From NCBI RefSeq assembly GCF_003386205.1, contig NZ_QRDY01000004.1, forward strand, positions 248,001 to 312,000: DNA of 64,000 nt, in the 5' to 3' direction. The notes below the pieces were generated by a model. It searched no databases, was not told where the DNA came from, and saw only the letters and a list, made by a program, of their open reading frames with translations. This DNA is from Cohnella lupini (lineage in GTDB: Bacteria > Bacillota > Bacilli > Paenibacillales > Paenibacillaceae). The translations under genes were made by a program, and so were the position numbers. This document shows positions 1-8,935 of this stretch, piece after piece (position 1 is the first letter of the stretch; the number at the start of each line of letters is the position of its first letter).

Positions 1-1194
1 GTTCAGTGCTTGCTCGCCGTCCGTGGGCTTTCTCCAATCCACGCCCTCTTTGCCGACTTCCGCATGAGCTTGTCCTTCGGGCGTGAACATGTAATCCGCG
101 ATTTTGATCAACGCGATCCGTGCTTCTTCGCTTGCTTTGTCGGTGATAACGAATTTGGCTCCCGGATCGATGCCGATGTTGTTCAGCACGGCGAAGGAAG
201 CATGAGGTCCGGCTAGCGGCGGCACCGGATTATAATCTCTTCCTCTCGTGTTACCCGGTCCCGTATCCACGAAAATCGCAGGATGCAAGGCGGCGCCGGC
301 TCCTAATATTTGCGCGTCGGCGTTCTCCCCTATTTTCCAGTAAGCATCCGCATTTTGCGTAAAAGCGCCGGGATCGATCAAACCTTCGTCGTACAGCGAT
401 TTAATATACGTTAAGCCTTCTCTCCATTCCGGCTTGTCCGCTACCGTATCCACTTTACCGTTCTTCAGGCTAAGATATTTTCTATCGTCGTCATAGATGA
501 AGCCGTTCATGAGGAACGGAATGATGCGCACTCCGAAATCCTCGATCGAGCCGCTTAACGGAATTTCGTCCGCAATGCCATTTCCGTTCGGATCGCGGGT
601 CTTGAAGGCCTCCAAAACTTTCTTGAACTCATCCGTCGTCGCGGGCATTTTCAAGTCCAATTTCTCCAGCCACTTGGTATTCAGCCACATTTTATTGGAA
701 TAGGAGCAATGGTAACACTCACTGTAAGAGACTAAACCGTAAATTTTCCCGTCAGGGGCCGTACTATATGCTCTTAAGGTCTCGTTCTCGTCCATCGCCT
801 TCTTAATATGGGGTGCATATTGGTCGATCAAGTCATTCAGAGGAACGATAACTCCTTGTTTACCATAGCGAAGAAGGTCTTCCTGCGAAAATTGATCGAT
901 ATAGGCAGTAAGGATGTAGGCGTCCGCATATTTGCCGCTGGCAAGCGAAATTTGGCGCTTTTCTTTCGCTCCCTCGTAAGGTACGGTTGTCCAATCGAAT
1001 TCGACGTTGAACCGCCTCTCGAGCTCTTTCGTAAAATCGTTCGTGGCCAAGTCGAGCGAAGATTCCTGTTGGGCGAATACCTTGATCGTTACCGCATTCT
1101 CCTTCTTCGCATCCGATTCCGGGGACGACGTGCAAGCCGCTAGGATCAAGTTAAATACGATGACTGTAATTGCTATGCTCCATCTTCTCTTCAA
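1..1194 (-). CDS. Extracellular solute-binding lipoprotein (3' end outside window)
   Basis: This is the substrate-receptor part of a carbohydrate-type ABC importer, tethered outside the membrane. The start chosen is TTG at 1194, preceded by a GGGGGGAG ribosome site. It gives a short basic N-terminus, a hydrophobic stretch and a lipobox LILAAC with Cys21 as the lipidation site, followed by a Ser/Glu/Lys-rich linker. The 398 codons in view match large solute-binding proteins of the LplA/YtcQ kind (usually about 500 residues), so roughly 100 C-terminal residues lie beyond position 1. It sits 15 bases downstream of a membrane-bound AraC regulator gene on the same strand, the usual pairing for sensing and importing an oligosaccharide. 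The ligand cannot be read from the sequence. Confidence 0.85.
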   Translation of the reverse strand, partial: MKRRWSIAITVIVFNLILAACTSSPESDAKKENAVTIKVFAQQESSLDLATNDFTKELERRFNVEFDWTTVPYEGAKEKRQISLASGKYADAYILTAYIDQFSQEDLLRYGKQGVIVPLNDLIDQYAPHIKKAMDENETLRAYSTAPDGKIYGLVSYSECYHCSYSNKMWLNTKWLEKLDLKMPATTDEFKKVLEAFKTRDPNGNGIADEIPLSGSIEDFGVRIIPFLMNGFIYDDDRKYLSLKNGKVDTVADKPEWREGLTYIKSLYDEGLIDPGAFTQNADAYWKIGENADAQILGAGAALHPAIFVDTGPGNTRGRDYNPVPPLAGPHASFAVLNNIGIDPGAKFVITDKASEEARIALIKIADYMFTPEGQAHAEVGKEGVDWRKPTDGEQALN

Positions 1195-1209
1195 CTTTCT
1201 CCCCCCTCT

Positions 1210-3510
1210 TTAATCTTCGACGGATTGCCTGAAGGCGCTGGGGGAAATGCCGGTTACCCGTTTGAACGCCCTCCGGAACGAGTGCGAGCTATTATAACCT
1301 ACGCGGTTCGCGATTTCGTCCACCGTGTAATCGTTTCCCTTCAGCATAACCGAAGCATGATCCATTCTAACCTTCTCCAGGTGGTCGGATAAATTAACGC
1401 CAGTGACTTCTTTGAACAATTGCGAGATATACTTCTCCGGCCGTTCCACCTGCTCCGCTACCCGGTAAAGAGTAAGATCGGAATCCGCGTACGTCGCCTT
1501 GATATATTCTTTGATTTGTTCGACGGTCTTCGTATGGCTATCGTTTTTCTTGCTCATGATCAAACCGCATAGTGCTTCCATAATATCATGAATTTCGGTT
1601 TGAATATATTCGAAAGACTCGGTTGCCTGAATCTCGATAATCCTGTTTTTGATGCTCTCAAACAATTCCGATTCCATGAACGTTTTCTGATCGAGCAGCT
1701 TCAGGAAAGTTCCTTTCACTTCCCCGACCAATTGGTGCTTCATCTCGAAGGAAAGCCCCCGATGCTCCGTGTTCTGCGAAATAATAGATTGCAATATCCG
1801 CTTGGCTTCGTCTATTTCTCCCGCGCGGATCGTGCTGATCAATCGCAGTTCTGTATCGAGAGGGTAATAGTAAGTAGCGCTCTCGGTCCTCGTATCCTCG
1901 AACCACGTGATTCCCTTCTTGCTCGTATGCACGGCATGCTCCAACGCTTGCTTCGCCTGCTCGAAGGAATGGCTGACTTCGGTGACCGCGTCGAACGGGT
2001 CCCCCAAAGCGGAGGTTACGGATATCCGGTACTCGTCGAATACTTGCTGGGTTACCCAAGTCAACGTCTTCGAGATTTCTTCCTTGCCGATTTGAACGGT
2101 CGTCGACATATCCGCGAATGCGAACAGGAATACGATCTTGTCGGAGCCGATATCGGTCATTCGGACGGAGCTTCCGGAATCGGTCAACGTTTGCTTCAGA
2201 ATCAGTCGCGCCGCGTTTAACTCGTTCAGAACTTCCACGCTGTCCATTAGCGAATAGCCGTTCACCTGCAGAATTCCCACGTATCCCGCGTTCCCGTTTA
2301 AACCCGCGTTCGACTGGACGGCCGCGGCGATGATCTCTTCCCTGGACTGGAATTCCCCGGCGATCAAGCGTTTGAGAAACGCGTCGCGAACGAGCGGAGC
2401 CTGCCGGTGCAGCTCCGACTCCAGTCGTTTGTTATTCGTGATCATCTCGGAAATATTACCGTGCAGGAAGTCGTATTCATTGCGCTCGGCCTGCACGTCC
2501 TGCCCGAATTGCTCCTTCATGACGCCTAATAGACGGTTAATAGGAGCGCTGTTCCTATGGGAAAGCAGAAAACCCACCAATAAACCGACGAGCAAGGCGA
2601 TACCGGTTACCGTCCAGGTAATATTTTTGATCTTATTCGCGTTCTCCAATAATACCTTCCGCGGAATGCCGGCCTGATAGATCCAATCGTTCGTGCTGGA
2701 ACGAATCGTGATGACCAGATCGTCCTCGTAAAATTGGCTTACCTTCTCCTTGTCGAAGCTCTTATCCGAAGCAAGCTTATCTACCTCCGTCTCCTCTATT
2801 CCCTGCAGCCCTATCGTATTTCCTTGGGCATCGGTAATATGAGCCCAACCTCCATAACGATCCGTAATGCCCGAAAGCAGACCCGTTATCGTTTTCTTGT
2901 CGATAATGACGACTACGATGGCGGGAGAGGAACCGTTGAAGCTATCTAGCGGGAGCGATTGCATATACGTCACGACGGAAGTTTCCGTCGCTTTATTGAC
3001 GAAAGGCGTAAGCGGCATGATTTCGCTTCTATGCGTTTTCCCGAGTATCGTGCTCTTCCACTCAGAGAAAGAGATGTCGTTATAATGATAATTCTCGTAA
3101 TAATGCTCCGGCCGGAAATAAGCCGAGCCCGGCGTTAGCACAACGTTATAGTTGTTAAGATAAATGAAAAAATGCTGAAGAAAATCGTTCGTCTGCCCGA
3201 AGGTCAATACGTCCCTCATCATTTTCCAAATGCCGAATACGTTGGACTCGTCGGTGGAACTCTTCTCGTTCATGAGTACGCTTAAGTCTTGATTAATCGC
3301 CAACTGTCTCGTAAAGCCCTCTACTTCCGCCATTCTTCGCTCCAATATTTCTTTGCTCTTCTGGAGCTGGGTCACGCTATTCTCGATGGAAACCGATTGG
3401 GTAACCGTGATCGAAGTACGGTAAGACATATATCCCGCGATGCTCGGTATGATCAGAATAACGATGTAGGAGAACAGAAAATTCCTGAAAACCCTGGAAT
3501 ACCTAGGCAC
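1210..3510 (-). CDS. Membrane-bound AraC family regulator (YesS/YtdP-like)
   Basis: A one-component sensor and transcription activator. The product of 766 residues has a membrane helix at about residues 10-30, an extracytoplasmic region of about 260 residues, a second helix near 297-318, a cytoplasmic linker and two AraC-type helix-turn-helix motifs in the last 100 residues (VGYNSSHSFRRAFK recognition region). I place the start at GTG 3510 because AAAGGAGG lies eight bases upstream; the longer reading frame to 3582 has no such site. The ribosome site is embedded in a near-palindrome (AAAGGAG-G-CTCCTTT). Similar B. subtilis proteins YesS and YtdP control pectin or sugar uptake genes. Its likely targets are the adjacent binding-protein gene downstream and perhaps the GH95 gene upstream. 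Confidence 0.88.
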   Translation of the reverse strand: MPRYSRVFRNFLFSYIVILIIPSIAGYMSYRTSITVTQSVSIENSVTQLQKSKEILERRMAEVEGFTRQLAINQDLSVLMNEKSSTDESNVFGIWKMMRDVLTFGQTNDFLQHFFIYLNNYNVVLTPGSAYFRPEHYYENYHYNDISFSEWKSTILGKTHRSEIMPLTPFVNKATETSVVTYMQSLPLDSFNGSSPAIVVVIIDKKTITGLLSGITDRYGGWAHITDAQGNTIGLQGIEETEVDKLASDKSFDKEKVSQFYEDDLVITIRSSTNDWIYQAGIPRKVLLENANKIKNITWTVTGIALLVGLLVGFLLSHRNSAPINRLLGVMKEQFGQDVQAERNEYDFLHGNISEMITNNKRLESELHRQAPLVRDAFLKRLIAGEFQSREEIIAAAVQSNAGLNGNAGYVGILQVNGYSLMDSVEVLNELNAARLILKQTLTDSGSSVRMTDIGSDKIVFLFAFADMSTTVQIGKEEISKTLTWVTQQVFDEYRISVTSALGDPFDAVTEVSHSFEQAKQALEHAVHTSKKGITWFEDTRTESATYYYPLDTELRLISTIRAGEIDEAKRILQSIISQNTEHRGLSFEMKHQLVGEVKGTFLKLLDQKTFMESELFESIKNRIIEIQATESFEYIQTEIHDIMEALCGLIMSKKNDSHTKTVEQIKEYIKATYADSDLTLYRVAEQVERPEKYISQLFKEVTGVNLSDHLEKVRMDHASVMLKGNDYTVDEIANRVGYNSSHSFRRAFKRVTGISPSAFRQSVED

Positions 3511-3591
3511 TAAAGGAGCCTCCTTTACACGATTGAGAGCGCTATCATACCCGATTGGACACGATTCCGCAAGACTAAGCATTGGAAAATG

Positions 3592-3630
3592 AAAAGCAAC
3601 TACCGATATAGAATCACCGAAGTTGCTTTT
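3592..3630 (-). terminator. Terminator behind the GH95 gene
   Basis: Nine-base arms AAAAGCAAC and GTTGCTTTT (perfectly complementary) enclose a 21-base loop, 36 bases past the GH95 stop. On the minus strand the right-hand end of the stem supplies the T-rich tract. It would separate GH95 transcription from the AraC gene. Confidence 0.55.
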
Positions 3631-3665
3631 ACATATAGGAATATGGAGTGTCCTTTCAGCTATCG

Positions 3666-5972
3666 CTAAATAAGATTCAATCGGCCATCGATTCTGTATA
3701 CGCGCCCTGCCTCTAGGCGGAGTCGAGCCGTTAGCTCCCCGTAGCGCAGCGTTGTCTCTCCGTCGGCGAAAGCTTTAATCGAGGCTTCGGACAAGCTGCC
3801 GTTCTCCCAAACGATATCGGCTTCCATATTACCTTTAGCGCGTAATCCGGTTACTTTGCCTGCGGGCCATTGTTCCGGCAGCGCCGGCAAAAGGTCTATC
3901 TCCCCCGCGTGGCTCTGCAACAACATCTCTCCGATAGCTGCCGTTCCTCCGAAATTACCGTCAACGACGAAGATACTTGTTTCCGCTCCGGCGATTCCCG
4001 CCTTGGAATACGTAAAGAGGTTATCGAAGCATAGTCGTCCGATTAAATACGTCAACTGCTTATGCGCGTTCTCGCCGTCCCGCAATCTGGCGAAGCTCGC
4101 CGCGATCATCGCGAGAGTGAATTCAACGTCCTCCAGATCCGCGCGTCCCATCCTATTCTCCAGCGTCGTTCTCGCTGCCGCGCTTAAATCGGGCGTACCT
4201 TGCGGCGTGACTTGACTGCCGGGGTATAGCCCGAATAAGTGAGAGAGATGCCTATGGTCGGGTTGAGCTTCCCCATAGTCTTCCAACCACTCCTGTAGCT
4301 GCCCTCTAACTCCGATCTGCAGGGGAGGCAACAAAGCAATCGCTTGCTTAAGCTTCGCGCGAAATTCGGAATCCGTATTCAGGGTTTCCGCGGCGGACAG
4401 GGAAAATTCGAATAAATCCCTTACGAGCATCTGGTCCATCGTCGTTCCCATTGATAAATGGTAAGTATCGTTCTCGTTGTCGAGATAGAAGCTATTCTCC
4501 GGGGAATTGGACGGCCCGGTAACCAACCAGCCGTATTTCGGGTGTACGGTCATATAATCCAGAAAAAAAGCCGCGGCTCCCTTAAGCACGGGATACGCCG
4601 TATTTTTCAAAAATTCCCTATCCAATCCGAATTCGTAATGCTCCATCAGATGGGTCGCGATCCATAATCCTCCCGTGACGTTTAACCCCCATGAGGTTTC
4701 CCATCCGGGAGAAGCGAATCCCCACGCGTTGGTGAATACGTGCGCAACCCAGCCTTCGCAGCCGTAGAAAGCTTGCGCGGACGTTTGGCCCGCAACGGAC
4801 AATTTCTCTACGAAGTTCATCAACGGAACGTGGCATTCTGCTAGATTGGTCGTCTCCGTCGGAAAATAATTCATTTGGGTATTTACGTCCAGATGGTAGT
4901 CGCAGCTCCATTGCATGCGATTCGCTTCTCCGTCGTTCCATATCCCCTGCAAGTTCATCGGAAGAGGGGAGTCCTCCCTGGAGCCTGATATCGTGAGATA
5001 ACGTCCGTATTGATAAAATAAAGCGAATAGCTGCGGATCTCCATCGCGGCCGTCCGCGAGCAGCCGTATTCTCTCGTCCGTCGGAAGCCCGGATCGCCCG
5101 GATTCGCCAAGCTCCAAGCTCACCCGCGAATATAGCTTGCGGTAATCGGCGGAATGATCTTCCTTAAGCCTATAGTAGCCTTTGGAGATCGCTTGCTCCA
5201 GCTTCTTGCCGCTTTCCCGGGTCCAATCTTCTCCGTTTGCTTCGTAGTCGGTCGCAACGGCGAAATAGATAATTGCTTCATCCGCGTTCTTGACCGTAAT
5301 GCCTTCCGCTCCGCTAACGATCGTTCCGCCTTTGGCAACGACTTTGGCCCTGCCCCTGCACAAGACGCCGCAGTTCCCGTCGCTATGCATGCTCTCGGTC
5401 GCTTTCCCCGCGAATTCGATCGTAGCTTCGTCTAATACGTCCGTCCTGAATTCCGGAGTTCTTCCTTCCAACGTAACGACGAAGTTCAGACCCCCGGATT
5501 GTTCGCTGCGCAGACGGGAAACCAGAATACCGTCCGGATGGGAAGCGAACGCTTCGCGCGAATAACTCTTCCCGTTAACCCTATATGTATGATGAGCGAT
5601 GGCTTCTTCCAGATCGAGCTCCCGCCCGAACTGCTCGCCTTGCGCGTCATCGAAGCGAATCGTTAAATCGCATAACGTCAGGTTCGTCCCGAAATTTTTC
5701 TTCGCGGGCTGTAGCGCCCGTTGGGCAAGACGTTCTCCCTCGCGATATTCGCCCGCGAAGAGATGCTCTCTCATCCGCTCAAGATCCGGTTTCCCCCGGG
5801 ATTCGCTTTCGACTGCCTCCGCTTGACCAGACCAATACGTAACTTCAGTGATACTCCATTTCTCCGATTCCATTCCGCCTTGAATGACCGCGCCCAAACT
5901 CCCGTTACCTATTGGAAGTCCGTCCGACCAACCGGTCGCAGGACGAGAATACCGAAGCTTCATTTGACCCAT
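3666..5972 (-). CDS. GH95 family glycosidase (alpha-L-fucosidase-like)
   Basis: A 768-residue protein without signal peptide, so a cytoplasmic enzyme acting on imported oligosaccharides. Family features visible are the N-terminal LRYSRPATGWSDGLPIGNG block, the WNDG segment at 346-349, the active-site stretch YHLDVNTQMNYF (359-370), the SPEN motif with Glu492, DHRHLSHLFGLYPG (572-585) and DGNFGG (671-676). From my memory of the Bifidobacterium AfcA enzyme, Glu492 should be the acid and Asp671 the partner residue. The first Asn of the usual L-N-x-N pair is Asp362 here, and the usual GWS..W stretch near 615-625 has diverged, so the precise specificity (fucose, galactose or related) is uncertain. 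ATG 5972 has GGGATGG six bases upstream. A catabolite operator lies 29 bases upstream of the start. Confidence 0.85.
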   Translation of the reverse strand: MGQMKLRYSRPATGWSDGLPIGNGSLGAVIQGGMESEKWSITEVTYWSGQAEAVESESRGKPDLERMREHLFAGEYREGERLAQRALQPAKKNFGTNLTLCDLTIRFDDAQGEQFGRELDLEEAIAHHTYRVNGKSYSREAFASHPDGILVSRLRSEQSGGLNFVVTLEGRTPEFRTDVLDEATIEFAGKATESMHSDGNCGVLCRGRAKVVAKGGTIVSGAEGITVKNADEAIIYFAVATDYEANGEDWTRESGKKLEQAISKGYYRLKEDHSADYRKLYSRVSLELGESGRSGLPTDERIRLLADGRDGDPQLFALFYQYGRYLTISGSREDSPLPMNLQGIWNDGEANRMQWSCDYHLDVNTQMNYFPTETTNLAECHVPLMNFVEKLSVAGQTSAQAFYGCEGWVAHVFTNAWGFASPGWETSWGLNVTGGLWIATHLMEHYEFGLDREFLKNTAYPVLKGAAAFFLDYMTVHPKYGWLVTGPSNSPENSFYLDNENDTYHLSMGTTMDQMLVRDLFEFSLSAAETLNTDSEFRAKLKQAIALLPPLQIGVRGQLQEWLEDYGEAQPDHRHLSHLFGLYPGSQVTPQGTPDLSAAARTTLENRMGRADLEDVEFTLAMIAASFARLRDGENAHKQLTYLIGRLCFDNLFTYSKAGIAGAETSIFVVDGNFGGTAAIGEMLLQSHAGEIDLLPALPEQWPAGKVTGLRAKGNMEADIVWENGSLSEASIKAFADGETTLRYGELTARLRLEAGRVYRIDGRLNLI

Positions 5973-6000
5973 GTTGCACCATCCCGTGATTCATAATCTA

Positions 6001-6014
6001 TGTTAGCGCTTACC
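6001..6014. promoter_or_regulatory. Catabolite responsive element (cre) upstream of GH95
   Basis: TGTTAGCGCTTACC matches the cre consensus TGWNANCGNTNWCA at 13 of 14 positions; only the last base differs. It lies 29-42 bases upstream of the GH95 start codon, overlapping the expected promoter, which would give CcpA repression when preferred sugars are present. Confidence 0.7.
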
Positions 6015-6329
6015 ATGACTTGATGTTACCTGATTTCGTCCGCTCCCGTAAGGTACATTTGCGGTTACAAGCGTACGATATTCCTTCGTCTCGGCGTAGT
6101 CTGCATGGAAAATTGGATGAGACCCGGCATCTGCGAACATCCTTTGATTTTCAGTTCGATGTTCGAAAAGCTTGTATATCTGGTACTGCTTTGGTCTCCG
6201 TTGTTCAATATTTCACTTGGAGAAACAGGCATGCTCGGCGGTTCTATTCCCCAAACTCGGAGGGAAATAAGCCGCGATATATGATCTTTCTGTCTAGAAA
6301 GTGGATATTCCGTAGCTCTTACTGATGCG
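6015..6329. other. Intergenic stretch without recognisable gene
   Basis: No reading frame here has a ribosome site plus family resemblance, and no convincing hairpin was found. It leads into the 51-bp tandem array. Confidence 0.5.
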
Positions 6330-6639
6330 GATCGATTTGACGATAGAGGTCGGAGATAGTCCGATTTCGTTACTATCTCGATTCGATTCGACGGTGGAGA
6401 CCGGAGATGGTCCGATATCGTTACTATTTCGGTTCGATTCGACGGTGGAGACCGGAGATGGTCCGATATCGTTACTATTTCGGTTCGATTCGACGGTGGA
6501 GACCGGAGATGGTCCGATATCGTTACTATCTCGGTTCGATTCGACGGTGGAGGTCGGAGATAGTCCGATTTCGTTACTATCTCGGTTCGATTCGACGGTG
6601 GAGACCGGAGATGGTCCGATATCGTTACTATCTCGGTTC
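6330..6639. repeat. 51-bp tandem array, family A, six copies
   Basis: Six head-to-tail units, 51 bases each, hairpin starts near 6353, 6404, 6455, 6506, 6557 and 6608. Each unit carries an inverted repeat: GAGATAGT or GAGATGGT, an 11-base loop, then ACTATCTC or ACTATTTC, so most changes keep G-T or Watson-Crick pairing. Because 51 is divisible by three, the array is open in frame (17-residue repeat), which explains the reading frame at 6325-6732; I do not regard it as a gene. The same unit recurs at 43405. Confidence 0.9.
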
Positions 6640-6924
6640 CTAGTAGCTGCGAAAGGAAGCGTTAGCTCGGTTTTGCTACTTAAGTTAAAATTTGCTACCC
6701 AATGGGGGGGCCAAGGTAGTGAATCAATGTAATTTGATTGATAAATTTCGTGAATTGCGTCAATCTTTCATACCCGTCTTGAGAGCGGCTCTAGTCACAG
6801 CGACTCCTCCCCCGAGAAGTTTTTTCCTTGCACAACGCAAGTATATCAACCTAAGTTGGCAAACCTCGTCTGTTTTGGAAAAAGAAATCTAATCTATTCC
6901 TATAAGTCCAGGAGTTGATAAAAT
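6640..6924. other. Intergenic stretch, no gene seen
   Basis: Low-complexity AT-richer sequence between the repeat array and the terminator behind the enolase-superfamily gene. A run of seven G lies near 6706. No gene, RNA or operator could be supported. Confidence 0.4.
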
Positions 6925-6966
6925 AGCGGCAGTCTAGGACTTCTTTTCCCGTCCACGGCTGCCGCT
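6925..6966 (-). terminator. Terminator of the SDR/dehydratase operon
   Basis: Eight-base arms AGCGGCAG and CTGCCGCT, with an inner GGAC/GTCC pairing, followed on the minus strand by ATTTTATC. It lies 45 bases past the stop of the enolase-superfamily gene. Confidence 0.65.
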
Positions 6967-7010
6967 GTTTCGATTATTTATTTGAGTAGGGCTATATCTT
7001 ATTCCGCCCT

Positions 7011-8108
7011 CTATTTAACGCGGTACTCCTCGAAGTAACGAGGTATAATCGTCGTGGATGCCCCCGGCTGCTGAGGAAGCACGTAGAACCCGTCCTTCAC
7101 GGTAGCCGGTTCTTCGAAAATGTGGCGAATCCACGGAATGTACTCCAGCATGATCGCGTTCGGAGTGGCAGCGACGAGATGCTGGTGAATCTGGCCCATG
7201 TCGCCGACATGCGGACATACGGGCAAGTCGTACGCGGCGGCAAGACCGGCGACCTGCAGCCATTCCGTCACCCCCGCGACCCGGGTTACGTCCACTTGAA
7301 CGTATTCGACCGCGCCTCTCTCGATATAGTCCCGGAAGGCGTACTTGTTATACACGTGCTCGCCTAGCGCGATCGGTACGTTCAATTCGTCCGCCAGCTT
7401 GCGATGATTTCCGATATCGTCCGGGTTAAGCGGCTCTTCCAGCCAGATGAGGTCGAATTGCTCCAGTTTCTTGCCCCAGGTCATCGCCGTCGTGATATTC
7501 CATTGCTGGTTCACGTCGATCATCAGCCCGATATCGTCGCCGATCGCTTTGCGCACCGCTTTAACTCGGTCGAAGTCCTCGCGCGAATCCGGCAAGCCGA
7601 CCTTCATCTTCACGGCCGTGAAGCCTTCCTCGAGAATGGCGCTCATGTCGGAGATCAATCTTTCCTTGCTCCAGTTCAACCAGCCGCCGTTCGTGTTGTA
7701 CGCTTTGATCTTATCCGGCTTGTGCCCGCCAAGATACTGCCACAGCGGTTTGTTTACCGACTTGGACATGATGTCCCATAGCGCGATATCGACCGCGGCC
7801 AGCGCCATGTGGGTAATGCCTGCCCTCCCGATCCAGTGCATCGGCCCGAAGCGCAGTTCATCCCAGATTTGCTTGACCATGAACGGATCTTTGCCGATCA
7901 ATGCCGGCGCGTAATAGCGATCTATCGTTTGGGCGATCATCTCGTCTCCATTCGCGCAAGTCCCCGTATAACCGTATCCAGTAATGCCCTCGTCCGTAAC
8001 AATGCGAATGCCGGTAACTCCCCAATGCGTCGCGACGTTGATAGCGTCCGTAATAGGGGGAGTAATCGGTACATGTAAAATAAAGCTTTCCGCGGATATG
8101 ATTTTCAT
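7011..8108 (-). CDS. Enolase-superfamily (mandelate racemase/muconate lactonizing type) acid-sugar dehydratase
   Basis: A 365-residue cytoplasmic enzyme that should abstract the alpha proton of a carboxylate sugar acid with Mg2+. The barrel residues are visible in order: VKMKVG with the Lys167-x-Lys169 pair, Asp198 (DVNQ), Glu224 (LEEP) and Glu250 (GEHV) as metal ligands, and the Asp273/His300 dyad (QVDVTR; CPHVGD). That set is the MLE/MR pattern used by dehydratases of fuconate, rhamnonate, galactonate and similar acids. It follows an SDR gene by 38 bases and has a strong ribosome site GAGGAGG. With an SDR and a GH95 fucosidase nearby, an oxidative L-fucose route is a reasonable but unproven guess; sequence alone does not fix the substrate. 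Confidence 0.82.
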   Translation of the reverse strand: MKIISAESFILHVPITPPITDAINVATHWGVTGIRIVTDEGITGYGYTGTCANGDEMIAQTIDRYYAPALIGKDPFMVKQIWDELRFGPMHWIGRAGITHMALAAVDIALWDIMSKSVNKPLWQYLGGHKPDKIKAYNTNGGWLNWSKERLISDMSAILEEGFTAVKMKVGLPDSREDFDRVKAVRKAIGDDIGLMIDVNQQWNITTAMTWGKKLEQFDLIWLEEPLNPDDIGNHRKLADELNVPIALGEHVYNKYAFRDYIERGAVEYVQVDVTRVAGVTEWLQVAGLAAAYDLPVCPHVGDMGQIHQHLVAATPNAIMLEYIPWIRHIFEEPATVKDGFYVLPQQPGASTTIIPRYFEEYRVK

Positions 8109-8146
8109 TATGATTCCTCCTCGAATGTATGGGTACGAATTAGAGC

Positions 8147-8914
8147 TTAGTAGCCTAACGATGCCCCGCCGTCCACCGGCAGCGCGACTCCCGTCATGAA
8201 CCTCGACTGCCCGCTCGCCAAGAACAACGCCGCGTCGGCTATTTCTTCCGCGTTCGCCGGCCTTCCGAGGGCATGCATGTCGTTAAGGATTCGGCGCGTC
8301 GACTCCGGATCTTCCTGTTCCTTGATCCACTGCTCCAAGAGCGGCGTTATAACGCCTGCCGGGCATATGCAATTGACTCGGACGCCGTCTTCCGCGTAAT
8401 CCAGCGCAAGCGCTTTCGTCATGGCGATGATCGCGCCCTTGGTTGCCGCGTAAGCCGCGTTCTTCTTCTGACCCACCAAACCGTTCAATGAGGACATGTT
8501 GATGATGTTACCGCCGGTGCGGCGCAGGAGAGGAATGGCGTACTTGATCATCAAGTAAACGCTCTTCAGGTTCACGTCCAACAGACTATTCCACTCGTCC
8601 TCTTCCACTTCTTCCAGCGGCTTCGGTAAAATCTTCGCGGCGTTATTGAATAACACATCGATTTTCCCTACCCGCTCTACGATGGCTTCGATCAGCTTGC
8701 GAACCTCTTGATCCGAAGAAACATCTGTTATTATCGCGTAAGCCGATTCCGGGCCATGCATTCGGTTGATCTCTTCAGCGACTCGATTGGCTTGCTTGTC
8801 GTCGATATCGACGACGATAACGGTTGCTCCTTCTTCCGCGAAACGTTTGGCCGTCACCTCGCCGATGCCCGAGCCGCTACCCGTGATTACGCAAACTTTA
8901 TCCGACAGGACCAT
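8147..8914 (-). CDS. Short-chain dehydrogenase/reductase
   Basis: A classical 255-residue SDR that oxidises or reduces a hydroxyl or carbonyl with NAD(P). Seen are the cofactor motif TGSGSGIG (11-18), acidic Asp36 after the second strand which favours NAD, NNAA (90-93), catalytic Ser141/142, and Tyr155 with Lys159 in YAATK. The C-terminus ends GASLGY, typical of the glucose-1-dehydrogenase/FabG-like group. It is first in an operon with the enolase-superfamily dehydratase. Likely roles are sugar dehydrogenase or deoxy-ketoacid dehydrogenase in the same pathway. The promoter region upstream is interrupted by a 51-bp repeat array. Confidence 0.85.
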   Translation of the reverse strand: MVLSDKVCVITGSGSGIGEVTAKRFAEEGATVIVVDIDDKQANRVAEEINRMHGPESAYAIITDVSSDQEVRKLIEAIVERVGKIDVLFNNAAKILPKPLEEVEEDEWNSLLDVNLKSVYLMIKYAIPLLRRTGGNIINMSSLNGLVGQKKNAAYAATKGAIIAMTKALALDYAEDGVRVNCICPAGVITPLLEQWIKEQEDPESTRRILNDMHALGRPANAEEIADAALFLASGQSRFMTGVALPVDGGASLGY

Positions 8915-8935
8915 TTCCGATCTCCTCTCCTTTCC

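Noticed and set aside
6325..6732. Open frame through the family A repeats
   Set aside because: The 17-residue repeat follows from a 51-base unit without stops. No ribosome site, and the frame ends soon after the array.
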